From DASQJJ01 sp035631115 (GTDB lineage Bacteria; Patescibacteriota; Microgenomatia; Levybacterales; UBA12049): DNA of 13,080 bases. Below, piece after piece: positions 4,975-12,233 of this stretch. The position numbers and the translations under genes are program-made. The stretch is from positions 1-13,080 of the forward strand of contig DASQJJ010000047.1 of assembly GCA_035631115.1 (NCBI GenBank), given 5' to 3'. The notes beneath the pieces are model-generated. The model saw only the letters and a list, made by a program, of their open reading frames with translations. It was not told the origin of the DNA and made no database searches. Numbering within the stretch: the stretch's first letter is position 1; every line of letters starts with the position of its first letter.

Positions 4975-5807
4975 AGAGTCTCTAGTACATTTTGTAATTC
5001 ATCTGGAAGTGGGGCATTAAATTCCATTCTCTTCCCGGTACGTGGGTGGAGAAAAGAAATTTTTGCCGCGTGCAGAAATACGCGCGGCAGTATTTTTCTG
5101 TCTTTTTTGCTTACCTTTCGACCAGCATACAACTCGTCGCCAAAAATAGGATGACCTATGTATTGCAAGTGGACGCGGATTTGGTGTGTCCTCCCTGTCT
5201 TAGGATACAACTCTACTAGAGTAAAAACGTCATCCTGGAGCGAAGCGATAGGATCCCTTCTTTTTCCAGATTCTATCGGTCGCTTTGCTCCCTCCAGAAT
5301 GACAGGGTGAAAATTTGAAATTACTTTATACTTGGTCACCGATTCCCGTCCTCCTGCAACAATACCAAATCGCTTTCTATTAAATGTGAGTCTTCCTACC
5401 GGCACGCTTATCTCCCCTTCTTCGGGCAGAATTTTTCCATGAGACAGGGCTAGATAGGTTTTTTCCACCAAATGCTCTTTAAATTGCCGCTGCAACTCTA
5501 TAAATGCAGGCAACGTCTTGGCAACAAGAATAACTCCAGATGTCTCTTTATCTAGTCTATGCACTATGCCAGACCTATTTTGGAATGCACTTTCGGGAGT
5601 CTCCCACTCTGGGTTATTCGTTCGTCGTTCGTCGTTCGTTGTTTTCTGTTCAATTAATCTATTTATAGGAAGTCCGAGATATTTGGAGACCATGTCTTGG
5701 AGAGTTAAAACGCTGGCAGTAGTATCGGACCTATTAACAATAATCCCTGCTGGCTTATTTACAACAAGGAAGTCTTTGTCCTCAAAAAGTACCGAGAGCC
5801 TACTCAT
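4971..5807 (-). CDS. RluA-family 23S rRNA-type pseudouridine synthase
   Basis: A 278-aa pseudouridine synthase of the RluA/RluC/RluD family, which isomerises specific uridines in rRNA or tRNA. It opens straight into the catalytic fold (LFEDKDFLVVNKPAGIIV) with no S4 domain. The signature IVHRLDKETSGV carries catalytic Asp86, and LVELYPKTGRTHQIRVHLQY is the second conserved motif. Two stretches look foreign: residues 169-193, encoded exactly by a 75-bp palindromic repeat, and residues about 56-66 (TTNDERRTNNP), encoded by an ACGA-type repeat. Both keep the frame and sit between conserved blocks, so the enzyme is probably active. The start overlaps the Lgt-like gene by 8 bp and has an AGGGG ribosome binding site. 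Which uridine it modifies cannot be told from sequence. Confidence 0.92.
   Translation of the reverse strand: MSRLSVLFEDKDFLVVNKPAGIIVNRSDTTASVLTLQDMVSKYLGLPINRLIEQKTTNDERRTNNPEWETPESAFQNRSGIVHRLDKETSGVILVAKTLPAFIELQRQFKEHLVEKTYLALSHGKILPEEGEISVPVGRLTFNRKRFGIVAGGRESVTKYKVISNFHPVILEGAKRPIESGKRRDPIASLQDDVFTLVELYPKTGRTHQIRVHLQYIGHPIFGDELYAGRKVSKKDRKILPRVFLHAAKISFLHPRTGKRMEFNAPLPDELQNVLETL
5229..5303. repeat. 75-bp palindromic element inside a coding region
   Basis: The ends GTCAT and ATGAC are complementary. The arms CTGGAG(C)GAAGCGA and TCGCTTTGCTCCCTCCAG pair with small interruptions, and GGATCC faces GATTC near the centre. It is exactly 25 codons and in frame with the pseudouridine synthase gene, encoding residues 169-193. 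It shares its GAGCGAAGC core with the elements at 383-476 and 4582-4641. Confidence 0.75.
5617..5643. repeat. TTCGTCG-type short tandem repeat in a gene
   Basis: Imperfect repetition of TTCGTCG/TTCGTT units over about 27 bp. On the coding strand it reads as ACGA-type units and gives the polar peptide TTNDERRTNN in the pseudouridine synthase. It falls before the HRLD motif, where family members vary in length. Confidence 0.55.
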
Positions 5808-6471
5808 TACCCCTATCCTGCTTTCTCATAACTCGTACAACAAAGCTAATAAAAAGAATAAGAAGCAAAATAAGAAAATATGGTAATTCTTTTGGAAAGG
5901 AATGAAAGCGCTCTACAGACAGCTGAGACAGCGCAACAATACTGCACAAACTGGCTAGACCAATAAGCGTGACAGAGCCATCTTTTGTCCTGTTGGAAAG
6001 GGTTAGTTTTCGTAAAAGAATATATATAATAAGAAGCAAGACAAAACATGCTGCAAAGACTCCAAAAGAAAGCCATTGTCTTCTTGCTACCTCTATGACT
6101 GCTTGGATAAGAAAGTATATCTCGCCTGATGCAACGAGAGATAAGGCAACGATATCGAATACTTTCCCTATAGGGAGTTTTTTTCGTACGGCAAAAATAT
6201 AAACAGAAAGACACATACCAAATAGAAATCCTGCTGTGCTTATGCCTGGAAAGTACGGGATAATAAAAAATACTAATGGGTTGAAATACGCTATAGATGG
6301 ATTCATAGCAACATACACAAGTCGTGCAAAAAAAAGTCCCACCACTCCACTCACACACGCAATATCAAAAAGAAGTCTTTGTGAGACATTTCTTCTCATG
6401 AGGACAAAGTCATCTTTTGACAAGATGAAGAGTGTAAAAAGAAAAACAATGGTACAAGCTACTTCTATCAT
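5800..6471 (-). CDS. Lgt-like membrane protein lacking the catalytic motif
   Basis: A 223-aa polytopic protein with about six or seven membrane spans. Its first two thirds resemble prolipoprotein diacylglyceryl transferase (Lgt), which adds the lipid to bacterial prelipoproteins: an ARLVYVAMNP segment, PGISTAGFLFGMCLSVYIF in place of the usual PGisfHGGllG, and a helix then VFDIVALSLVASGEIYFL. The family histidine of the HGG motif is replaced, and the GRxGNFxNxE block expected after that helix is absent, so diacylglyceryl transfer is doubtful. It starts by a 4-bp ATGA overlap with the MFS gene and overlaps the pseudouridine synthase start by 8 bp, so translation is likely coupled. It may be a repurposed Lgt fold; remote similarity only. 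Confidence 0.65.
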   Translation of the reverse strand: MIEVACTIVFLFTLFILSKDDFVLMRRNVSQRLLFDIACVSGVVGLFFARLVYVAMNPSIAYFNPLVFFIIPYFPGISTAGFLFGMCLSVYIFAVRKKLPIGKVFDIVALSLVASGEIYFLIQAVIEVARRQWLSFGVFAACFVLLLIIYILLRKLTLSNRTKDGSVTLIGLASLCSIVALSQLSVERFHSFPKELPYFLILLLILFISFVVRVMRKQDRGNE

Positions 6472-7733
6472 TCTTTTGCTGTAATAAGACGCACTACCCC
6501 AATAATACCAACAGTAATGCCAACTGCAATAAGCACTTTTCCAACACCAAATATATCTGCTAGGTACCCAACTGCAATAATTGGCACCAGAGATAATAAT
6601 GCCACAAGAGAATTGAGTGCTCCATAAATTTTACCTCGCATTGCATCGGTTGTTTCTTCTTGGATAAGTGTATTTGCCGAGACAAACATAAATGCATTTG
6701 CGAGTCCAGAGAAGAAAGCAAGAATTGCCAGTAGATGAATCTTTGTAAATTGAAAATTTGACTGCATATGCGTATTAAAACTATTCACAAATGGTTGTGC
6801 AACAAGTTGTCCTGCAAATGGCAACAATGTAATAGCAATGGCTGTGGTAAAAAGTCCTATGTTGGTAATCTTGTCTTTTGAAACACTATGAAAATAATTG
6901 GTAAGAATAAATGCTCCAACCCCCATGCCAATAGCAGCAGGCATAACGAAAAGCAGTGGAAATGTTGCAACAGGAATCTTAAGAATATTACTGGCAAATC
7001 CTGGACCAACAACAGCAATAACAAGTACGAGAATTTGTGAAAGAGCTAAAAGCAAAAATGAATGGGAAATTTTTCTATTGGTAAAAATGGTATGCAGTGC
7101 AATTTTTATTTCCCCACCAACAGTAAGATTAAGTCCTTTCTTCGATTCCCTTTTTACCTCTTGAGTCCTCTTGATAAGAGCAGAAAAAATACAGGCAAAT
7201 AAAAACATTCCTGCAAGAAGTAGAAAAGAATTTTTTTCTCCGAAAAAAATAAGTAAAGGCCCAGACAGCGCATACGCAATAAGAAGTGACCCATAAAATG
7301 CGAGACCAAATAATGCATTTGCTGCTAGTAACAATTTTTTCTCAACTAATAGTGGAATCATTGGTGTTTCGGCCGGAATAAAAAATTGCGTTGCAGTGGC
7401 AACGGCAAAGGTAAGCGCATATACCCAGATAAGACTTGTATGCTGCGTCGAGAGGAGAAGAAGAATAAGACCTCTAACAATATTTGTCACGGTAAGAACG
7501 TGCTTTTTATCCTGGTGGTCTACAAATACTCCTGCAAAAATTCCAAAAGCAATTGCCGGAAAAAGAAACGCAATCATGATTCCCGACACAGCAGTATTGG
7601 AATGAGTAAGCGAGAAGACAACCAACAGAAGAATAAAATTGGTCATATTGGAAGCAATCTGGGAAAGAAGTTCGGCAATCCAGAGGAAAAGGAATGGCCG
7701 TACCTTTAAGGCAGACAGCAGATGATTATTCAT
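6468..7733 (-). CDS. MFS transporter
   Basis: A 421-aa major facilitator superfamily protein with about twelve hydrophobic spans in two halves. The N-terminus (LKVRPFLFLWIAELLSQIAS) and the loop-2 motif GVFVDHQDKKHVLTVTNIVR, a version of the GxxxDxxxRK signature, fit the efflux-type MFS_3 group related to macrolide exporters. A second-half segment TTDAMRGKIYGALNSL matches the common RGRVfg loop of that group. The substrate cannot be predicted; export of a small molecule or a housekeeping role are both possible. It follows the EF-P gene by 14 bp with an AAGG ribosome binding site 7 nt before the ATG, and overlaps the next gene by 4 bp. Confidence 0.88.
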   Translation of the reverse strand: MNNHLLSALKVRPFLFLWIAELLSQIASNMTNFILLLVVFSLTHSNTAVSGIMIAFLFPAIAFGIFAGVFVDHQDKKHVLTVTNIVRGLILLLLSTQHTSLIWVYALTFAVATATQFFIPAETPMIPLLVEKKLLLAANALFGLAFYGSLLIAYALSGPLLIFFGEKNSFLLLAGMFLFACIFSALIKRTQEVKRESKKGLNLTVGGEIKIALHTIFTNRKISHSFLLLALSQILVLVIAVVGPGFASNILKIPVATFPLLFVMPAAIGMGVGAFILTNYFHSVSKDKITNIGLFTTAIAITLLPFAGQLVAQPFVNSFNTHMQSNFQFTKIHLLAILAFFSGLANAFMFVSANTLIQEETTDAMRGKIYGALNSLVALLSLVPIIAVGYLADIFGVGKVLIAVGITVGIIGVVRLITAKE

Positions 7734-7747
7734 ATGAGTACCTTGGG

Positions 7748-8302
7748 CTATGCTCTCTCGGTGTAAGCACCTGTTCGGGTATCAACTCTAATTGAGTCGC
7801 CAACATTGATGAAAAGTGGTACTTTTACACTGAGTCCATTTTCCAAAACAGCTTCTTTAAATACATTGGATGCAGAATTTCCCTTTACTCCTGGTGCGGT
7901 ATCGACAACCTTTAGCTCTACCTTTGGCGTCATGGTAAGAGATAAGGCCTCTGTATCTTTAAAAGCAACTGGATAATTCTGTCCTTCTTTAAGATACATT
8001 GCCTCTGGAATAATTTTAAGAGGAATACTTACCTGATCGAAGGACGCTGGGTCCATAAAGTAGACAAATTCTCCATCTTGGTACAAGTACTGCATGTCCT
8101 TTTTTTGTACAAGGACGTCTTGAACTTTTTGTCCATTTACATACCCCTTTTCGGAAATAGATCCTGTTCTGAGATTTTTTACTTTTACCTTAATAGTGGC
8201 AGAGCCTCTGCCCATTTTAACGTGCTCAAAAGATACAACCTGGAGGAGATTTCCATAGTCTTCGTAGATTGCGCCTTGTCGTAAATCGTTAACTGAAATC
8301 AT
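7748..8302 (-). CDS. efp: Translation elongation factor P
   Basis: A 184-aa EF-P of normal length. It binds between the ribosomal P and E sites and relieves stalling at consecutive prolines. The N-terminal KOW-like domain (residues 1-60) carries the tip loop HVKMGRGSATIKVKVKNLRT. The two OB domains follow, the last ending in the standard VPLFINVGDSIRVDTRTGAY. The tip residue that is Lys34 (beta-lysylated) in E. coli is Arg32 here, and the usual proline before it is Met30. Arg at this place occurs in EF-Ps rhamnosylated by EarP; no EarP or EpmA gene is in the window. The ATG lies exactly 7 bp after a TATAAT box, so the message is probably leaderless. It heads a run of four genes. Confidence 0.96.
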   Translation of the reverse strand: MISVNDLRQGAIYEDYGNLLQVVSFEHVKMGRGSATIKVKVKNLRTGSISEKGYVNGQKVQDVLVQKKDMQYLYQDGEFVYFMDPASFDQVSIPLKIIPEAMYLKEGQNYPVAFKDTEALSLTMTPKVELKVVDTAPGVKGNSASNVFKEAVLENGLSVKVPLFINVGDSIRVDTRTGAYTERA

Positions 8303-8309
8303 AGAACCT

Positions 8310-8339
8310 ATTATACAGCTTTTGAGAGGAAATTTTCAA
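8310..8339 (-). promoter_or_regulatory. efp promoter giving a leaderless transcript
   Basis: On the minus strand, TTGAAA (8339-8334) and TATAAT (8315-8310) have an 18-bp spacer. The ATG of efp follows the -10 box after 7 bp, the usual distance to a transcription start, and there is no Shine-Dalgarno. The TAA stop of the aminopeptidase gene lies inside the -10 box. Confidence 0.55.
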
Positions 8340-10857
8340 TCGCTTCCCTATCCCTTTTAAGCCAATCTCTATTGGACTCTATTTGCTCAATGACTTGCTT
8401 CATGGTACGCTCCAATTTTGGATGCGGATGAGTTGCAAAAAACTTTTTAATATCCTCTGCAAGATTTTCTTCAACAACACTCGATGCGCCCTCTATAATC
8501 CAATCCATACCAATTCCTGCCATTTTTTCGAGTAACTCGTCCCAATGAGTCTTAATAAAATTCCATGTGATACTCTTCCCCTTTTTATTTCCAAATGACA
8601 TTACCAAAAATCTTCCAATGTCCTGAGTCCGCACATGCTCGCTAAGAGAAAATTCGAGTGTTTTTTGAATAAGCAACTTATCTGAGAAAAGACACAGCGC
8701 ATTACCAATTCTATTTTTTTCTGTAGCTAATTCTTCTTGGATATATAATTGCTGCAATGTCTCATATTCTTTTACTTCCCCATTTTCTGCTACCGCTGCA
8801 TAGACAACGCCTCGAATGTCGGTATCGATGCTTTTATTATTTTTTGCAATTTGCGTAAATAATTCCAAAGCTTTGGCAATAGTCTCTTTGTCTTCATATT
8901 GAGTCAGACTTGCAAGAATTGTTGAACGAAGAAGAATATCGCTATGGGAATCTGTAGGACGTTTCTCCCACGTTGTCTTTTTTTTAATTTCTCCAAGAAG
9001 ATGTCGTACAAACATGTGGAAGGAAGGTAGAAGTGCATCTTGGGACAAAAGATTTTCGATGGTACCCAGCTTGCCTAAGAGTGCTGCCCAGACAATATAA
9101 GAATCTTCTTTTGTATAATTTTTTGCAAGAAGGAGTGCATTGTCTGTTGGAAGATACCCACTTTCTGCACTATCGAATGCATCCCGGACCAGACCCATTC
9201 TATCTATACTGGATAGTACCTTCTGCTCTATTGGTTGTTGAAAATTCTTATATACCTTCGCATCGTACATAACTCGAGCAAAACTTGTTTCTCCTTTATT
9301 CAATTTAATCCATGAGTCAGAAAATGGTACCGTAAGGGATACATCTTTAAGAAAAATTTCTTCAGTAGTACTTGTTGGCTTTTGTACAGACAATGGAATT
9401 TGCCAAAGCGTTGTATCTTGGGAATTTTTTCTTGAAAGAAGGCTGCTGTAAAATCTGGTCTGGGACAAAGTAAGAGAATTATTATTACTTGTTACTTGGA
9501 CAAGCGGGTGACCAGGCTGGGATGTATATGCATGAATCATATTTTTAATTTTCTTTCCCGATGCTTCTTCCAGAGAATTCCATAAATCTTGTGTCTCGGC
9601 ATTGCCATATTGGTGTTTTTTTAAATATATCTGTAAACCTTTTTGAAAATCTTTTTCTCCTAAGAAATTAACAAGCATTTGAATAACACATGCACCTTTT
9701 GAATAACTGACCGCATCAAAAATTTCTGATACTTTTTCTACATCGGTAATTTGTGCTTGAATTGGATGGGTATTTTCGAGACTATCAAGTCCCAATGCCC
9801 TATTGTGGTCTAGTACGGCAAATTGCTCCCACACATTCCACTGAGGGAAAAATTCGTGAAGACCTACATATTCCATATACGATGCAAAGCCTTCATTTAG
9901 CCATAAGTCGTCCCACCACTTCATGGTTACTAAATTTCCAAACCACATATGAGTAAGCTCATGTGCAATAACTGTTGCAACCCATTGCTTATTCGCACTG
10001 GAGGTTTGTTCCTCGTCAACCAACAAAGCAACTTCTCGTGCGGTAATTGCTCCCCAATTCTCCATTGCTCCTGCGTCAAAATCTGGAATAGCAATTAAGT
10101 CGAGTACTGGTAAAGGATATGCAATATCGAAATATTTTTCGTAAAAAGGCAGCATTTTTACTACTGTTTCTAGAGCAAACTGTGCTTGGGACTTTTTGCC
10201 TGGTGTCACAAATACCCGCACATTCACCCCACTGGTTATCTTTTTTTCTATATACTCAAAGTCTCCTACAATAAATGCGAGCGCGTAAGAAGACATTTTT
10301 GGAGTTGGGGCAAATTGTACTGTTTTAAAACCATCGTGCTCTGCAACAACAGTATCTATGGTATTTGAGATAGCAGTAAGATGGGATGGAATAACAAAGG
10401 ATACATTAAAAATTGCCTTTGCTAGAGGGTCATCGATACTTACAAAGACTTCTCGTGCACCTATTTCTTCAAATTGTGTTGTTGCTAAATGTCTTTTTTC
10501 TCCCCCTACTGTATATGCACTTTTATACCAACCCCGAAGTGTGTTGCTAATTTTTCCTGAAAAAAGTAAATCTAAAGTATGTTGTCCCTTTTGAAGCGTT
10601 TGGGGAAAAGTAAGGGTAACTGTTTTGGATTTTTTATTGTAGGAAATTTCTGCAATATGCTCTTCCCCATTAACAACAAGGGATGCTTTTGCCACTTCTA
10701 AATTATGCGCATGAAGGGTTATTTTTTTTGTTGGAGTAAGTACGTCGCAAAGAAGAGATTCTTCTGCGGAAAAAGTAAAACTTTCAAGGTTGGGCTTGAA
10801 AAGAAGAGTATATTCCAGAGGCTTAATTTGGTGAAGCAATCTATCTTTATCGGTCAT
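8311..10857 (-). CDS. M1 family zinc aminopeptidase
   Basis: An 848-aa M1 (gluzincin) aminopeptidase of the ERAP / tricorn-interacting-factor F type, which removes N-terminal residues from peptides. The N-terminal beta domain holds TQFEEIGAREVFVSIDDPLAKA, the usual lead-in. The substrate-anchoring motif GAMEN is at 263-267. The zinc motif HELTH is at 299-303 with the third ligand Glu322 in LWLNEGFASYMEY; catalytic Glu300 and the transition-state Tyr385 (AVSYSKGA) are present. Residues from about 530 on match the helical ERAP1_C-like region. There is no signal peptide, so it should act in the cytoplasm on proteasome-like or imported peptides. The gene ends 8 bp before efp and is complete. Substrate preference cannot be read off. 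Confidence 0.95.
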   Translation of the reverse strand: MTDKDRLLHQIKPLEYTLLFKPNLESFTFSAEESLLCDVLTPTKKITLHAHNLEVAKASLVVNGEEHIAEISYNKKSKTVTLTFPQTLQKGQHTLDLLFSGKISNTLRGWYKSAYTVGGEKRHLATTQFEEIGAREVFVSIDDPLAKAIFNVSFVIPSHLTAISNTIDTVVAEHDGFKTVQFAPTPKMSSYALAFIVGDFEYIEKKITSGVNVRVFVTPGKKSQAQFALETVVKMLPFYEKYFDIAYPLPVLDLIAIPDFDAGAMENWGAITAREVALLVDEEQTSSANKQWVATVIAHELTHMWFGNLVTMKWWDDLWLNEGFASYMEYVGLHEFFPQWNVWEQFAVLDHNRALGLDSLENTHPIQAQITDVEKVSEIFDAVSYSKGACVIQMLVNFLGEKDFQKGLQIYLKKHQYGNAETQDLWNSLEEASGKKIKNMIHAYTSQPGHPLVQVTSNNNSLTLSQTRFYSSLLSRKNSQDTTLWQIPLSVQKPTSTTEEIFLKDVSLTVPFSDSWIKLNKGETSFARVMYDAKVYKNFQQPIEQKVLSSIDRMGLVRDAFDSAESGYLPTDNALLLAKNYTKEDSYIVWAALLGKLGTIENLLSQDALLPSFHMFVRHLLGEIKKKTTWEKRPTDSHSDILLRSTILASLTQYEDKETIAKALELFTQIAKNNKSIDTDIRGVVYAAVAENGEVKEYETLQQLYIQEELATEKNRIGNALCLFSDKLLIQKTLEFSLSEHVRTQDIGRFLVMSFGNKKGKSITWNFIKTHWDELLEKMAGIGMDWIIEGASSVVEENLAEDIKKFFATHPHPKLERTMKQVIEQIESNRDWLKRDREAIENFLSKAV

Positions 10858-10862
10858 ATTTG

Positions 10863-10891
10863 TTGATTGGTTGTAGCTAACAGTATATAAT
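10863..10891 (+). promoter_or_regulatory. Predicted tRNA-Leu promoter
   Basis: TTGATT (10863-10868) and TATAAT (10886-10891) are 17 bp apart. The start would be near 10898. The precursor would begin with a 7-bp hairpin TCAAAAC/GTTTTGA closed by a GGAA loop (10900-10917), 17 nt before the mature tRNA. Confidence 0.6.
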
Positions 10892-10934
10892 ACAAAGGCT
10901 CAAAACGGAAGTTTTGATTTGAAACAAGTAATAA

Positions 10935-11019
10935 GGGCGAGTGGTGGAATGGTAGACACGAAGGTCTCAAAAACCTTTGATCGTAATTGGTCATGTGGGT
11001 TCGACTCCCTCCTCGCCCA
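10935..11019 (+). tRNA. tRNA-Leu (anticodon CAA)
   Basis: The acceptor arms GGGCGAG (10935-10941) and CTCGCCC (11012-11018) pair perfectly, with discriminator A at 11019. The D loop contains TGGTAGACACG. The anticodon stem AAGGT/ACCTT holds a CTCAAAA loop, so the anticodon is CAA (10968-10970), reading UUG. A long variable arm (type II tRNA, TGATC...GGTCA) and the T loop GGTTCGACTCC confirm leucine. The 3' CCA is not encoded and must be added by CCA transferase. I see no duplicated tRNA 3' end nearby, so there is no sign of an integrated element. Confidence 0.95.
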
Positions 11020-11047
11020 CAGATGAATTTTAAATTATTGTGACAAT

Positions 11048-11578
11048 TTAAAGCAGAGTGTCCCTTTTCAATTTATGGTATTCACTCCAAAAAGCAGAAC
11101 TTACAGATGGATCATCAATGGGTAATTCTTGTTCTGTGTTGAATGTATAAGGTGGTTCTGTAATATCAATAATCTCTGCACCTAAGTCTTTTGCTATCCA
11201 TGTATTTACCCAACCCTTACCTCCCCACTCGATAACTGCCCCTTGTTCATCTGGATTACTTTCAATTACTATTACCTCTCCTTTAGGAGATTGTGCTAAC
11301 CAATAACCACTACCTTTTGTGAGCGCTTCTTGAAAAGAAACATCCTGAAGACATCGAACAACCCAAATAGAATTATAAGGACTTTCTGGAGTTTCGGGTG
11401 GTTTTATAGTAAATCTGCATCCATCAGCTCTTTGTGCTTTTTCACCCAGAAATGTAAAAGGTTCTGTTGTCCATCCCGAACGCTCTCGTATAGAAGTTTT
11501 TTGGAATTGAATAGTTTCAGACGATGCTGCCTTACCCTTATGTTGATTAATATGCAATGTATTTTCTCTAATTTCCAT
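11048..11578 (-). CDS. 176-aa orphan protein
   Basis: A soluble protein that I do not recognise. No signal peptide, membrane span, cysteine cluster or known motif is visible. The middle (SIWVVRCLQDVSFQEALTKG, SGYWLAQSPKGEVIVIESNP) looks like a beta-rich single domain, with several tryptophans and a GGKGWVNTWIAKDLGA turn. The C-terminus is acidic then basic (SEYHKLKRDTLL). The ATG at 11578 has no clear Shine-Dalgarno. It lies between tRNA-Leu and the Pro/Ala-rich gene, separated from the latter by a terminator-like hairpin, so it is probably transcribed alone. Its position beside a tRNA gene would fit recent acquisition, but there is no integrase or repeat to support that. Confidence 0.65.
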   Translation of the reverse strand: MEIRENTLHINQHKGKAASSETIQFQKTSIRERSGWTTEPFTFLGEKAQRADGCRFTIKPPETPESPYNSIWVVRCLQDVSFQEALTKGSGYWLAQSPKGEVIVIESNPDEQGAVIEWGGKGWVNTWIAKDLGAEIIDITEPPYTFNTEQELPIDDPSVSSAFWSEYHKLKRDTLL

Positions 11579-11631
11579 ACTAAGTTGATTTTATCATGCA
11601 ACTACCAACATGGAATGCTCACAAATACAAT

Positions 11632-11658
11632 AAATCCCAACACTAGGTTGGGATTTTT
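11632..11658. terminator. Intrinsic terminator, 10-bp stem
   Basis: AAATCCCAAC (11632-11641) and GTTGGGATTT (11647-11656) form a perfect 10-bp stem with a 5-nt loop. On the plus strand it ends in five T residues; on the minus strand it is followed by the U-rich ATTGTATTTG. Position suggests it ends the minus-strand Pro/Ala-rich gene, whose stop is 25 bp away. It could work in both directions. Confidence 0.65.
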
Positions 11659-11682
11659 GTAAAACATTGAAAAAGTGAGATT

Positions 11683-12036
11683 TTACCCCTTCTTTTCTAT
11701 TGCTTCTAATTTTGCTTCTATTCTATCTAAAGAATCCAAAATTTCATTGAGGACATCTTCTGCATAGGAATAGTCGTCATCTGCTGCTTTTTCTCCTGCT
11801 GGGTTAGCCGCGTTTGACGCGGGCATATCCATACTTGGTGCTGGAGCAACAGGATCTGGCGCAGACATACTTGCCATTGCATCCGCCGTAGGTGCTGCAT
11901 CGGCAACATTTGCTACAGGATCTGGCATAACTGGTGCAGGTGGTGGTGTCATCCCTGCAACATCATTCATAGAACTGACTGCTGGGTCAGCTACTGCTTG
12001 GTCTGTTGGTTGTTGTACTTGTGTATTATCATCCAT
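11683..12036 (-). CDS. 117-aa Pro/Ala-rich protein with C-terminal coiled coil
   Basis: An unrecognised protein, disordered for its first 85 residues: Ala, Pro, Asp, Met and Val dominate, with repeats such as PDPVA, APAPSM and MTPPPAPVMPDP. The last 30 residues (SYAEDVLNEILDSLDRIEAK) have clear heptad spacing and should form an amphipathic or coiled-coil helix. There is no signal peptide. PPP at residues 31-33 is the kind of site that needs EF-P. The ATG at 12036 has a strong GGGGGGTGA ribosome binding site and lies directly after structured leader copy B. It has its own promoter and terminator, so it is a single-gene unit. A linker or scaffold role is possible; nothing proves it. Confidence 0.75.
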   Translation of the reverse strand: MDDNTQVQQPTDQAVADPAVSSMNDVAGMTPPPAPVMPDPVANVADAAPTADAMASMSAPDPVAPAPSMDMPASNAANPAGEKAADDDYSYAEDVLNEILDSLDRIEAKLEAIEKKG

Positions 12037-12057
12037 GACACTTCACCCCCCTTCATT

Positions 12058-12168
12058 AGAAATTCTTAACGAACTTTGTGAGTTTTAGAATTTCTTATGT
12101 CCTCCAGTAATCGCTCCGTGAGCCGTGTACGAATAGTACTTGAAGGCGAACGGTAAGATGCGGAGGAC
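12058..12168 (-). promoter_or_regulatory. Structured RNA leader, copy B
   Basis: The same fold as 4272-4386, read on the minus strand. P1 pairs 12162-12168 with 12099-12105 (GTCCTCC/GGAGGAC). P2 pairs CCGT and GCC blocks at 12153-12145 with 12124-12116 around a small internal loop. P3 is GTAC/GTAC (12136-12139, 12127-12130) with the identical UAUUC loop. P4 is AGAAATTCT/AGAATTTCT (12087-12095, 12058-12066) with an inner AACT/AGTT stem. P1 and P2 differ in sequence from copy A but keep pairing. P4 ends just before the Shine-Dalgarno of the 117-aa gene. Confidence 0.7.
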
Positions 12169-12194
12169 CACATCTACTTTTTGGGTATATATTT

Positions 12195-12224
12195 ATTAAA
12201 AAGGACTGGAGACTATCTTGTCAA
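12195..12224 (-). promoter_or_regulatory. Predicted promoter for leader B
   Basis: On the minus strand, TTGACA (12224-12219) and TTTAAT (12200-12195) have an 18-bp spacer. The start would be near 12188, about 20 nt before helix P1. It lies just downstream of the dnaB stop, so the 117-aa gene can be expressed independently of dnaB. Confidence 0.45.
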
Positions 12225-12233
12225 TCAGAGAAA

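Noticed and set aside
10935..11640. Integrated element at tRNA-Leu
   Set aside because: No duplicated tRNA 3' end, integrase or flanking repeats were found; only an orphan gene lies beside the tRNA.
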